DNA from: Rhynchopus euleeides
Taxonomy: Eukaryota; Euglenozoa; Diplonemea; Diplonemida; Diplonemidae
Direction of reading: 5' to 3'
DNA length: 64,000 nucleotides
Assembly (NCBI GenBank): GCA_963210315.1
Contig: OY723248.1
Coordinates: 1,008,727-1,072,726 of the forward strand
The notes under the pieces are model-generated. The model was not told where the DNA came from, searched no databases, and was given only the letters and a program-made list of their open reading frames with translations. Position numbers and translations under genes: made by a program. Shown here piece by piece: positions 45,501-56,845 of the stretch (within the stretch, counting starts at the first letter, position 1; each line of letters starts with the position of its first letter).

Positions 45501-47531
45501 AGTCGACTCGACAGACGAGACGGTGCCTAGCTGCGAATCCATGGCATCCAGCTCAATGCGCAGCGACTCGATGCGCTTCGATTGGTGCAGCACCTCATCC
45601 TCCGACTGCCGGCTCCTCCGGTCTGCCTCGTCACGTTCGGACTGGATGCGAGTCTTGTCCTGTGTCTCATACCGCAAACGCTCCTTCAGTGCAGCAAGCT
45701 CATCACGCGCGAGGCTGTTCCTCTGGTTCTTCTCCTTCTGCGAAGCCACCTTTGCTGTGAGACGCTCGTTCTCCTCCTTGCTCGTCTTCAGGCGCTCCTG
45801 TGCCAGGGCCAGCTCTGCCTGCAGCTCTGCGTTGTCGGTAGCCTTCTGCTGCGCTTCAGTCGCTGCGACGTTCTTCTCCGACACAAGCAGGCTGCGGGCC
45901 TGCTCCATGGTCTGGATCTGCTCAGACAACGACGCAAGCTGCCTCTGCATCGTCCCTATCTCTGACCCCAATGCATCGCGCTGCTGGCACACCGAAGCCA
46001 CCTGGTCGGCAAGGCGCTGCTTCTCGCCAGCCTCCTGCTGGAGCTGCTCCTTGGTCTGCGAAAGCTGCTCCTTCGCCTGCATGACACTCTCCTGCAGATG
46101 GACGCCCTGCTCGCGCGTTTGCTTGTGATCATCCCTCTCTTGGGCCAGCTGCTCCTTCGTCTCACCCGCCTGCTCCTTTGTGTAGGCAAGCTGCTCCGTC
46201 GCTTGCGTCAGCTGCTCGCGTGCCTGAGCGAGCTGCGCAGTTGTATCTGCGAGCTGCTGCGCGGCTTGTGCCGCCTGATCGCTGCCCCCCTCAAGCTGCC
46301 CCTTCGCCTGTGCCAGCTGTGCTTGCGAGCTTGACAGTTGCTCGCGTGCATGCATGAGCTGCTCCTTCGCTTGCGACAGCTGCTCCCTTGCCTGCACGGC
46401 ATCCTCGTTCGCTGCATGTGCACCAACCTCCCGCAGGGCCGTGAGCTCACCTGCCAGCATGGCTTTCTCCACCAGGGCATCGCGCAGCTTCTGCTCTGCG
46501 TCATGTGCGTTGCTCTGCAGCAATTGGTGGCTGTGGCGCAGGTGCCCCAGCTCTGCCTCCTGCGTGGCCACCTGCTTGTGCAGGGACAGCTCTGCGGAGG
46601 CGGACGACGGCTCGTGTGATCGGGCGGGGTGCGACGACGGCGGTGCAGGAAGAGGCGATTGGGAATCGGAGGTCATCCTGCGCAGGTCGGTCATCAGCGA
46701 GTCGCGTTCCATCTCAAGCGCGTGGATCTTTGCCTCGTGCGTCTGGAAGGTGCCTTCGGCCGTCTGGCGCGCCAGCGCCTCTTCCGACCGCGAAGCCTCC
46801 AGCGACGCGACCTGGCGGCGGAACATTTCCAGCTCTGTGAGCATCACAGCCCTGTCGTTCGACAGCTCCGACACGCCTGCCTGCAGGCGGTGCTGCAGGT
46901 CGTTGTTATCCTGCTGCAGGCTGGACAGCTCCTGCTTCACCGCAGCATACTCCTGCTCGACCTGCGCGAGCTGCTGCTTGGCATCGTCCGCATCCCTGCT
47001 GAATATTTCGCAGCGCAGCTTGTGCGCCTCCGCCTCTGTGGCGGTGTCGAGGAGCTCCGCACGCACCTTGCCCGCCTCACGGTTGGCTGCCTGCAGCTCC
47101 TTCACGAGGAGCGGGCAGCGGTCGCACTCCCCTTGCGGTGGCGAGCCTGCCAGGGCGTCCTTCAGCGCGTCTGTCATCTCATGCACCTGGCGCCGCAGCT
47201 GCGCATTCTCCAGCTGGCCTTCAAGGTGGAGCTTCTCCAGCGCATTTTTATCCTTCGTCAAAGCATCAATCAGCGGTTGCAGGTCCATGCTGTCGCTCGC
47301 CCGGTCAGCTTCGCCGCCACCACCCGTCATCCCACTCAGCCCTGTGAGGGTCGACGGCGGGTAGTCTGCCGTCTGGCTCTTGTGCGGATCATAGCTCGTC
47401 CATGCCAGCTGATGCTGATCCAGCCTTGCAAGGCCGAACACAGGGTTCACATCTGGAAACTGCGATCCCGGATTCCCTGCCGCCTTGACAGGGCGCACAG
47501 GGGACACACGATCGCCCGCTGAGATCGGCAT
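42545..47531 (-). CDS. Large coiled-coil protein, four exons (about 1,536 residues)
   Basis: Proposed exons are 43795-47531, 43702-43750, 43089-43475 and 42545-42982. They join in frame to 1,536 residues ending at TGA 42545-42547. The N-terminal 80 residues are non-helical and include a CDRC pair at 136-139 just after the first helix. Residues from about 85 to 1240 are almost continuous heptad coiled coil, broken by a Pro/Ser-rich linker near 290-310. Residues about 380-500 are near-perfect heptads of the type AKEQLSQ, and a later block repeats AAEAEQQ-like heptads. A 17-residue Pro-rich exon follows, then two homologous C-terminal exons ending in EWR-containing helices. Exon 3 also has a run of eight His. 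No motor or catalytic domain is present. The role is structural by inference, perhaps cytoskeletal or basal-body. I do not recognise the family. Confidence 0.85.
42983..43088 (-). other. Intron 3 of the coiled-coil gene (106 bp)
   Basis: Donor GACGAT|GTATGTAC and acceptor TCTCTTTGCAG|GGG with a good pyrimidine tract, phase 0. It joins SPDD to GQVHELESEN. Confidence 0.85.
43476..43701 (-). other. Intron 2 of the coiled-coil gene (226 bp)
   Basis: Donor GCGCTG|GTATGTG and acceptor GCCTCAG|GTGCAC, phase 0. The donor GTATG matches the other donors in this island. Confidence 0.75.
43751..43794 (-). other. Proposed 44-bp intron 1 of the coiled-coil gene
   Basis: Donor CAAG|GTATGA and acceptor CACACAG|ACG on the minus strand. 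It joins a phase-2 exon end to a 49-nt exon that restores phase 0 before intron 2. It is chosen because every simpler join throws the strongly coiled-coil downstream exon out of frame. It is unusually short beside the 106-226 bp introns nearby. Confidence 0.6.
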
Positions 47532-50500
47532 CCTGAATCAGGCATGAATTAGACAGCTCTGCCCATGTGTAATATCGACTGGGCCTGTGGATGTGTGGCT
47601 GGGAGGTGGCACCAGGCTCGCTCAGTGCGACCTACACTCAACAAAAGGAGCATATCCGCAAGGAGGATGTGGGTGGGGTGGGTCGGGATGGGGCAGGGGG
47701 CTGGCTGCATCTGACGTCTCCCTGCAACACCTTTATTCCAGGCCACTTGACCAGCTTCTCTGGCTCGGGTGGGTGCGATTGGGACACGCCCACCTCCCTA
47801 CCCACACCGCTCCTTTGGGGGCAGTTGCTTCCTCTGTCCCCCGTTGAATCCCTCCCTAAATGACACCTTCTGCAGACCCCATAAACCAACAAATCCCCAC
47901 TACGGGTCCTTCGCTCCTCTGGGCATATTAGCGGCGAAGTTCGGCGGGTTTCTCCTATAAGAAATAGAGGAAGTTTAAACCAAGAAAACGCGCCGGTTTT
48001 GGCACAGTACGGGAACGAAGACCTTCAATGGAACCGAACACCGCCACGCATGACTCTGTGAGGAGTTGAAACTGTGCCTGTGTGGGGAATGGGCGGTGGA
48101 GCTGCCACGAGGCAGAATGAGATACTATGCTAAGAAGTTGGAAAGGGGGGAGGCCTTCGCTCAGAAGTGCAGAGGAATGGGCACTGCAACACATGGGGCA
48201 CACTGGCACGGTTTGACACAGCAAAGGCTCCCGGAAGGAGGAACGGCATGCGGGATAGGAGGGGGGGAGGGGGTGTGGTTTTGATTGCCGGAAAGCTTTC
48301 AAAACGAAGGTCGGGCAAAGCCCCCCAACACCCTCGAGCCAGATGGGGGTGGGGGTGGGGGGGATAGGGGGGGCGTGATGTAGAGAAAAGTAAGGCACAG
48401 AGTCGACCTTCCCACTCAGAATGCAGGTCAAAAATGTGGCTCAAAAGCCAGCTGGGAGGTGGAGGGGAGGGGGGGTCCACCCGTGGGTTTACTAGGCCTA
48501 CCTTCGGTTCACACAAGCGTGCAATGTTTCATTTGTTGGTGCAAAGGCAAATGGTGCGGGGGGGTGAAAAGGCGGGAAAGTGGCCCGGATGGTGTCGTCA
48601 CGTCCGGGAAACAAAGGGTAGGACGGCAAGTGGGCCGTGATCCGTGCATAGTGTGCTGACTCAAAAAAAAGTCGGTCACACAATACACAGGAACACAGGA
48701 ACACACAACATTGGTGACGCCTTCAAATAGAGAGTGTGCACAGAGATCTGGATCCGGCTGCCTTCGGGCACAAGAAAGGCCCGAAGTAGCCGGAAGATCG
48801 ATCATGCAACCAGGCAGGCTTTGTTTTTATGGCAATTTGCCAGCCCGTTGCTTTTGAGCCCACTCCCTACTCTGCAATATGCGCGTGGTCACCACTCACC
48901 ACTGATTCTATCACGAGGCATGGGGAGTGATCATGTGAAGGAGACAAACGGGGCCTGTATAGATGATCTTGAATCAAAACACGGGAAAGGGGACCCTCGC
49001 TAATCGATAAACTTGGTCAGGCTGTTGCGTGAGACCGAGTTCATCTGAACGTGCTGACGCTAGAGCGCCGACTCGCCGCCGACTCGCCTTCATCTCGGCT
49101 GGGGGGATGCGCGAGTTGGGGTCTTGGATCCGAGTCAGTTGACTCATAGTGGCTCAAGGCGACTCAGTGTGAAGACATCCATGAACCGTCGGCAATTTCC
49201 TGGGGTGGATAAACGCCGCACTGGCTCACTGACTCAGCTTGACTCAAGTTGACTCGGGGCGAAGACCCCGTTGAAGGGTCGTTGAAGCGATGGATACCAT
49301 GCCGTCAATAAAAATCGGGGAAATGCCCCACAAATAACAGCGTATTGAGAGAAGCGCTCAGAGAGTGGGAAACATGGCAGTGAGTTACTTTATGTTCAAA
49401 CAGAAGGGGGGGCGCAGGCAGGCTGCCTGTTGGGTAAAGAAATGGCAAAAATTGTTTTTGTTCTGCGCTGGATTCAACAAAATATCGAAGCCTACCATCA
49501 AAAGATGAACCTTATTGAGAATACTCACTCAACATCAGTGATGGATTGCAAAAAAAAATGGCAACTGTGTCCGGATGTGTTTTGTAAACGGTACCTGTTG
49601 GCTCATCTGCAAAACTCTGACTACCACCACGATTTGAAAAACAACCCGTTTCTGACGGTTCAGGTATTAAAAACAGGGAGGAGAGAGAGGTGATGAACAC
49701 TGCAACATGCGGAACAGAGACGAAAATCCCCAACACATAACAGACTCCCACCGGCAGACGGCAGACGGCTCAAACCCAAACATATTCCTGATGATGAGGT
49801 GTGAGGAAATCTGTCGGAAGAAGCCTTCAGAAAGAAGCGCCTTAAAAGCCCGACTCGTCTTCGATCTGCACGAAGAGAGGGTGGCAAGGGGGTGGCTAGT
49901 GGGCGAGTGTCGAACTGGATGCGAAGGAGGCCCACAAGAGGCACAACCAATACCCACATGCGTAGTGCACAGTGCTCCAATGCCTTTACACAATACCAAT
50001 GACGTGCGACAGTGGTAGGGTGAGGAGTAGCATATATTCGCAACAATGAAGCATCCCTGATCCTTGGTCTTGGAAGACTTGTGTAGGTCACGGGGGGTAT
50101 GCGTTATGCCTGCAAATGGGCGACATCATCGCAGCACTGTCTGGGGCCTTCCGTCTACTCGGGAAACGAGAAACTCACGAGAAACCCTGAACGTGGTCAC
50201 AATTACACGACCATAATGACGAGGTAGCAGCCACTTATTTGCGCTGCCACAAGTGAACAGCACTGAACATCCCATGGCCCTCTTGAAACACTATTCTGGT
50301 CTGACCAAGCCCTGCGGTAGACGCGTTTGAACCAGGCAATATGCGATGGTGGAAGATGACCGACTCGCTGAATTTGCTAGCAGATCAGCGCTGCCGAAAG
50401 CACAAGTCAGTTGGCGGTGAACTTCTTGGTTGATCACAAGGAGAGTGAATACCATTCAGAACCTGCTTCCCGGCTTCTCTGCAATCACTGGCGGTCAGTG

Positions 50501-52582
50501 GCAGGAGTAGTACCGGCGGAGAAGGCAACCCACTGCCAGCAGCCCTGGCTGCAGAGTGGGTCACAAATAATAGTCAACCAGATTTTTCTGAGCCAAAGGT
50601 CATAAAAGATCGCGAGCATGGCGAGAAACAGAATTGTTGAAGGCAGCAGTGAGATGTCCGGTAGGCTTTTGCATCATGAATTGCCTGATGAATGACACTG
50701 TTCTGTCTTCACCACTTCGAGAGCCAGTGCTCCTGGCAGGGGGGGGGGGCAGGGGCCGGCTGAGCTTGATAATGTTAGGCGGTTACCCTCGCCGTGCTGG
50801 GTACCGTCAGTGGTTGGTAAAGTGTGGTTGGGGGAACTGAGTCAAAGGCAAATCAGTGTGGTTCCCGTGGGAAGCACGTGCCCGCAAATGACAAAGTTGC
50901 AGGACGCCAAATGCGATTCAGGTAATTTCTGCAGCCTATGATGTGGGGGTTGTCTTTGTCGCTCGTTTTATAGCACTGACACTGGCGGGAGTCCTGCCGT
51001 GGGAGAAAAGTAACTGTCCTACCGCCACCTCATCACAACAAGGATTCCGAACCAGTGGCATGCCATGGACACGCCCTCAAGGTTGCCTGGGGGTAGCGAA
51101 CCCGGACAAGACGGGTGCATCTTTTGATTCGCGTGTCTTTTCCCGAACAACAAAGCAAACGGACAGTCATCCGCGGAAACACTACCTGCTCTCTGGGGCA
51201 GAGCAGTAAGCCGATTTCATCGCTCACAAAAGGGATCCAGAGGAAAAGGAGAAGAGGCAACACGAAGCATGGCCGCTGTGTGACCAGACAAACAAATGCT
51301 CCTAACTGGAGGGTGTCCCCTTTATTGGGGCGGGCCTGCAGGTGGCCCGATCTTTCGTTCAAAACTACCTGGTCCTGCTGGGTCGTGAAGCGACAGCAAA
51401 ACGTGACAACAAATCTACCTTCACCTTCAAGTCTTTGTGCACACCACTCCCTATGCCTGACGAAGTGGTGCAAGTGGAGGCCGCAAGATCCAGCAAAAAA
51501 GGAGGGAGAGTGAACTACATCATTGTAGCGTTGGCCCACTCGTGATTCGTTACCAGGAGAGAACAGGACTCGAGCCATGTGGTGCCCGTAGGTACCGTGC
51601 TGTTCCCAGATGCGGGTGGGCTGTCGTGCATCGGCACGGAAACACGCCGTGCTAATCCAAAAGGTTCTTTCTTTTTAGTTGAGACATCGAGAAGCCACGA
51701 CACACGCTGGTTGTTAAATGGCATCACACTCCCAGCTTTGAGCATCATATGACCACAAATAGCTGCAAGCTGCCATGCGAGCGCACTAACAAATCAATGA
51801 TAGCCCACGCGTGTGTGTTCCATTCACTGAATGGTGATCCAATACTGGGTCTACGCCGAAAGAAACTCAAGCGTAAAACTTGCCAGAATTGCGGTGAAAC
51901 ACAAGAAGGCACCACAGTGGAAAAACGAATCGTATTACGCCTGCAGCGCGCTGCACTGAAGGCGTCAGACAGACAAACAGGACCCGCATTATTTCCCTCG
52001 CCTCACTCTCTCTCTTGAACCCATTCTGCTGGGTTCCGACATACGCTGTTCACCTATTCCTCAGACCCTGCGCCAGGCAGAGGAACGAGAGCTGCAAAGG
52101 CCGAACTGAATAAAATCGGCAAGGCGAACCCACCCTCCGTCATCTAGCACAGTTCCTTCGTGCCTCACGGGGCCTCGGTATGGCTTAGAGAAGGGGTGCG
52201 AAATGAATGCGGGTTTCCAAGCCCCCAAAATGGGTATTCTGAGACCGTGGTCGACACACTCGCGATGCTATAGCTATGGTGCTATCAATATCCAACAACG
52301 CACACACAGGAGGGGAGGAAGGGAGGTGTGAAAGCAAGTCACACTCCGCTGCCGAAGAGAGGGGCCAGAAAGGATAAGAAGGGTTGGACACAGCACGGCG
52401 TCCAAAGAATTCCAAAAAAAATCAGACGGGTATGCGAACAACGTTCGTCGATAGGATCTGAAGATAGACGGCTGGCAATGAAGGCCGGTGTTCTTCGAAC
52501 GCGGAACACCCTCCCACAGGCTGCTGCCCGTGGGAGGTGTCCGCAAAGGATCCCGACAGCGAATATGCTTCCGACGTGGATA
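47532..52582. other. Gene-free DNA upstream of the coiled-coil gene
   Basis: The first few hundred bases are presumably the promoter and 5' UTR of the coiled-coil gene, with no distinct motif seen. A diverged family B copy lies at about 48262-48345 and a family A-like segment at 48370-48430. About 49060-49265 is a degenerate array of GACTC/GACTCA motifs. A G tract lies at 50739-50749. I find no supportable gene. Confidence 0.45.
49060..49265 (+). repeat. Degenerate array of GACTC motifs
   Basis: GACTCGCC, GACTCATAG, GACTCAGTG, GACTCAGCTT, GACTCAAGTT and GACTCGGGG recur at irregular spacing, together with repeats of GGCTCA. Two GAAGAC blocks follow GACTC clusters. No unit length or boundary can be fixed. 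Confidence 0.5.
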
Positions 52583-52725
52583 CACCGAACCAGTGCTCCC
52601 GCTAAGAAAAAAACCGGTCATATATGACCAAAAAAAAGGGGTCCGAAAAACGTGCCGGTCATGACCGAAGGGGGGGTCGGTCATATATGACCGGTCATAT
52701 CTGACTGGTGGGTCCTGGGCAGGTG

Positions 52726-52778
52726 GGCCAGTCAGGTTTGTGGTGGGGGCGAAGCCCCCACTACAAACCTGACTGGCC
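52726..52778. repeat. Long hairpin with GCGAAGC apex
   Basis: GGCCAGTCAGGTTTGT on the left pairs with ACAAACCTGACTGGCC on the right. The apex is GGGGGC-GAA-GCCCCC, and the arms have only one mismatch. It lies inside the family 5 element. Confidence 0.9.
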
Positions 52779-53003
52779 ACTGAAACAATACAGAGCTTTT
52801 GTGATACTTCAGGTGTCCTCGCGTAGCAGCTGCAGGAAAATATCGGAGATTACTGGACATCCACTGCAGCTGGCACCAGGCCTGGCATGCTCACAACCCA
52901 TGTCGGAGGAACATCCCTCTTGTGGGAAGAGCTGCGACTTCAAGATGCAGGTGAACCCACAAAGCGAATCTCAAAAAGAGGCGGGCAATGATGGGATGTG
53001 CAA

Positions 53004-53066
53004 GGAACAAATGTTCACTACCGTGGCCTCCGGCGGCTAGGGGGCTCCGCCCCCCAGACCCCCTCC
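53004..53066 (+). repeat. Shared hairpin module, copy 9
   Basis: GAACAAATGTTCACTACC, GTGGCCTCCGGCGGC, then the stem CTAGGGGGC/GCCCCCCAG, which carries one A substitution. Confidence 0.9.
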
Positions 53067-53139
53067 TGTGGAATCTAGATTCGAAAGCCGCCCAGGAAGA
53101 TGGAAGCAGCCTATCTCGCCCAAAATCTGTCGCCCTGCA

Positions 53140-53201
53140 GAACGAATGCTCACTACCGTGGCCTCCGGCGGCAGGGGGGCTCCGCCCCCCAGACCCCCCC
53201 T
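53140..53201 (+). repeat. Shared hairpin module, copy 10
   Basis: GAACGAATGCTCACTACC, GTGGCCTCCGGCGGC, then AGGGGGGCTCCGCCCCCC and AGACCCCCC. It lies about 75 bp downstream of copy 9, mirroring the paired modules of family 2. Confidence 0.9.
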
Positions 53202-53382
53202 GTCGCGTGTGCCTGTCTCGCAAGTCCTTCTTGCGAGACTGGCCATCTCCCGCGTAGTCTCGGGCGCGCGAAGCGCGCCCGAGAAAAATTTTCACTGAAC
53301 GGGAAGGGGGGAAAAAAAATCCGAAAATCCCAAAAACAAAAATGACCGGCCCATCGGCCTTAGCGGGAACACTGCACCGAAC

Positions 53383-56300
53383 TGTCAAAAAAACTGTTGG
53401 GGCGGCGTGCCTGGGCCTCCTGCACCGCTGTCGTACACTGGGGCACATTTAACTGGCCACAACACTCACAGCGATTTCCTGCAAGGACAGCCCGAAGCCA
53501 GGGGGGAGGGAAAGCAAGAGAGGCCGAGCGTTTTTAGGAAGGTTCACATGCCTCTACAGAATACATCCACGCCCTTCCAAACCCTCGCATGGATGGGGAT
53601 GAAGTAACCCCAGTGTTCGGCTTTCGCGTTCGGGGTTCGGGGGAGGGGGGGGGGGTAGGCGAGTGGGGGGCTCGGCAAATTAACGCTCTTTGCAATACCT
53701 GGAGGGTAGGTTTGCTTTCACCCTCGTCCGTCTAAGACACGGACTCCGTTATGCAAATAGAGTTTGCACAACATCCCCGCCGCAGTGTGCTGCAAGAAAA
53801 AAAATGTAGAACACAACTATGGCATGCGCAGTCTCCTGACTGCCGGGCTGCTGGCGCTCTGAGGGTGGCGATGGACCCAAACCGCACCTCAGCCCTGTCA
53901 TGGCATACAGCGTTCATTCAGATTTCCGCATTCCACATCCCACGTTGTTGCATGCGAGGGAGGGCGGAGGATTCCAAAGCAATATGTTCGCAAGCAGGCC
54001 AAGGGGAGCCAGCCGTGTGGTGGCGGGATTTGCATCTCGAGAGAGGATGAGGGGAAGGGGGGGAGGTTGGTGGAAACATGGCCCCGAATACCCACAAAGC
54101 AGTGCGTCAGGAGACTGCTTTTGAGGCAGACACGATCCCGGCTGTGTGGTTTCCTCTGGTATGCTCAGGAAGAAGGTACGGGCAGGATGGTGGTGGTGTC
54201 ATGGGGGGGGGAAATACGGCTGTCAAAGATCGCCACGATTCGACCTGGTTCTATTCTGTTGAAACTTTTCTGGGGCAGCGCAGTGACGCCATCCAAAGGG
54301 GCGTCAGCTCTGCCCTGGTAGTCGCATGGGGTAGGGGATTGGATTGCATGCCGCAATCGGTGTGTGGTGAATCAATCGCCTGCATTCTATCAACGAGGTC
54401 TGGGGGGAGGGTAGTGAAGTAGAAGAAATGGAATACCAGGAGGGGTGGTGGTGTTGGCTTCGAGAACATAAAACGCATAAAGCTGGCATCCCTGCACTCA
54501 ATTGCAGGTAGACGTCCCCCCGATCCAGGGGCACTTTGTGTGAAGTGGGATGGTATTGTGGTTGCAACTCCATACGTTATTTCTGTTGTTGGTATCAACG
54601 ACACACGGCCCTGACGTGTGAAACGGCCAGAGCAGGAGAGTGCATGAGGTTGATATATTTTGACACTCAGCTTGCTGTCGCCTCGTTTCAAGCCGACTAC
54701 ACTACCACAAGCCCACGTTTTGTTCCGCATCGTACACTGGGTGAAATCTAATTCGAATGGCACTGCATCCCTCACACTCATCGACAACCTCTGTGCCCAT
54801 ATGCCAGACACAGGTGCTTCCCGAAGCAATCACGGTGGACTTCTGCATTGCGTGAGTAACTGTTTTCAAGAGTTCCGATTCGCAGGAGTACCACTTCCGC
54901 AATGCAGAAGTATACTTAGGAAATGCAGGAGTATACTTCTGCATTCCAGGAGTCACGCAAGGCAAAAATGAGTGAACGGGCAGCATGCCGTTCCTCTTTT
55001 TTGCCTCGTGAGAGGTTCCCCCCCCACCAGGCAAGGTGAAAAAATGAAGAAACGGGCAGCATGCCGTTCTACATTTTCCCTTGCAAGGCAGGGAGGGCGC
55101 CCCCCATGCCAGACAGCAGCCACCCCTGGAGGGGCAACAACTGACGGGCATGGGGGAACGAGGTGGGTCTGGACCCGACACCGCCACCACACGCGCAGTG
55201 CACCTTTCGGATACGCTGTCGTGAGTGGGGTGTGGGCAGTTCCCCTATCCTGTGAGCTCCTTTCGGACGAAGAGGTGCAGCGGTTATCTGCAACCTTCGT
55301 CCTGGACTTGCCTCGGGGGGAACGCCACGGTTTACCGCGGGTCCCGACGAGGGCACTCAGGCAGGATCTTCACGCCACCCCGCACCGAGGTCCCTTCTCA
55401 CGCGGCGTGTCTCCCAGGTTCATGGCGGCGTCATCAGGTCAGGCTTTGTAGTCTCTACACCATCAGTAGTAAGGGAAATCCTAAAACCATACATGGAATC
55501 CACCTTTTGGGCCGCTGGTGTACGAGGCTTGTTCCTCCAATTGAATCATGTTTGCTGTGTCAGGCAATATCAATACAGCCGCTGAAAGAAGTCGAGGTGT
55601 TGTGGATCTGCTGCTCACAGGAAGGATTCAGGGTGGATCACAAGACTGACCACCCTCTTTCCTTTGTCAAGTACCCTGTAAAACATCAGAACACCAAGTA
55701 TCTTTCAACACTACATGTTCAAGAGTGGAATCAGTGGAATCGGAAGGGGTCACACCCGACCACACGGACACAGTTCCCGCGACTAATAAATGCCGAGAGT
55801 TCCGGTGTCCGACCACCTGGTATTACTTGGCTCCATCCACCCAGTCATTACGAGGGGGCGTCCCTTGAAGCCAGTTCCGCAGAACTCAGACCCCCTTAAA
55901 ACCAATGTCCTGTGTAGACAACTACTTAGCCTGCCTGATGACGACACCAATTCGCTGGGAGAGAGGCCGCGGTCCAGGACCCCAATGGGGATGACGTGGC
56001 ATTGTTTGACCGGATCGGTTGTGTAAGTGTGTAGCCCCCTCCGCCCTCTGTCCCTCCCCCCAGGGTGGTGTGTGGAGGCGAGAAGCGCAAACAGCAGCAA
56101 TGCAGGCATAGCAAAAAGTGGATCCCTGCAGGTAGACCCTCGGGGTACATCCCTATCATCGGGTCACCTGAAATTTCCCAATTTGAAAATCTGCAACAAT
56201 CAAGGCAACACGCGATGGGATGGGGCACATGACCTTGCACAGGGGTGGGGGGGCAGAAGGCAGGGGGTGGGGTTGCGGTTGGGGTAGGTATAGCGTTTGA

Positions 56301-56845
56301 ATACTTGAGTTTTGTCTGAATTTCGCACAAAAGACGACCCGAACCTCATTTGGCCGATTTTCTCCCCACAACCCCGATTTGGAGGCAAACCTCATTTGCT
56401 TGATTTTTGGGATCACATGAGTGAATTCGGGGGGCGAAACCTCGCGATTTTCTCAGTGGCATGAAGCACGGTTATTCAGTGCCATCACGAGAGAGAGTCC
56501 AGATTCAGACCGAGTGTCAATCCTCTTCCACGGCCAGGCAGAGCTTGCGCGGGGGCAAGATGGCTGAGGTGCCGGGCGTCTACAGATGCTCCACACACAC
56601 GACGAGCGCCAGCAGGAGTACTGGTTTCCCACAGATTCCTGACCTCCTCTACTTCCACAAGGGCGCAGGCAGCCACATGGGAGTGCTCATTCCATTCCCA
56701 GACATCCTATAGTTCGCCCAACTTTGACATGTTGGGCGAACTCAGATGGCAATACATGGGGCGTCGATGCGGGTGGTCCGCACCAGCGCCCCATGATGTC
56801 TTGAGTGTTTGTATTTCGCCCACAAAACGACCCGAACTTCATGTA
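53383..56845. other. Gene-free anonymous DNA
   Basis: No supportable gene. A 224-codon frame at 55225-55899 and an overlapping one at 54972-55451 lack family motifs. A palindrome lies at 54901-54945. ACGGGCAGCATGCCGTTC occurs twice, at 54977-54994 and 55050-55067. Confidence 0.45.
54901..54945. repeat. 16-bp-arm palindrome
   Basis: AATGCAGAAGTATACT pairs with AGTATACTTCTGCATT over a 13-nt loop. The loop and right arm (TTAGGAAATGCAGGAGTATA) recur inverted at about 59498-59523. Confidence 0.75.

Larger units (their letters stand above)
52591..53374 (+). mobile_element. hAT-like non-autonomous TIR element, family 5
   Basis: The left end CAGTGCTCCCGCTAAG and right end CTTAGCGGGAACACTG form a 16-bp TIR with one mismatch. 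The 8-bp target duplication is CACCGAAC (52583-52590 and 53375-53382). The element is 784 bp. It holds GGTCATATATGACC palindromes near the left end and a hairpin with ~25-bp arms and a GAA loop at 52726-52778. It also has two shared modules (53004-53066 and 53140-53201) and a GC palindrome with a GCGAAGC core at 53264-53284, followed by AAAAATTTTC. No transposase frame is present. Confidence 0.91.

Noticed and set aside
45000-47522. Long plus-strand open frames opposite the coiled-coil gene (for example 46354-47364 and 46629-47522)
   Set aside because: These are antisense shadows of a GC-rich, Glu/Gln/Ala-rich coding exon. The minus-strand frame has coherent heptads and joins to downstream exons.
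55225-55899. 224-codon plus-strand frame and overlapping 54972-55451 frame
   Set aside because: Composition is not gene-like, no family was recognised, and it overlaps duplicated low-complexity segments.
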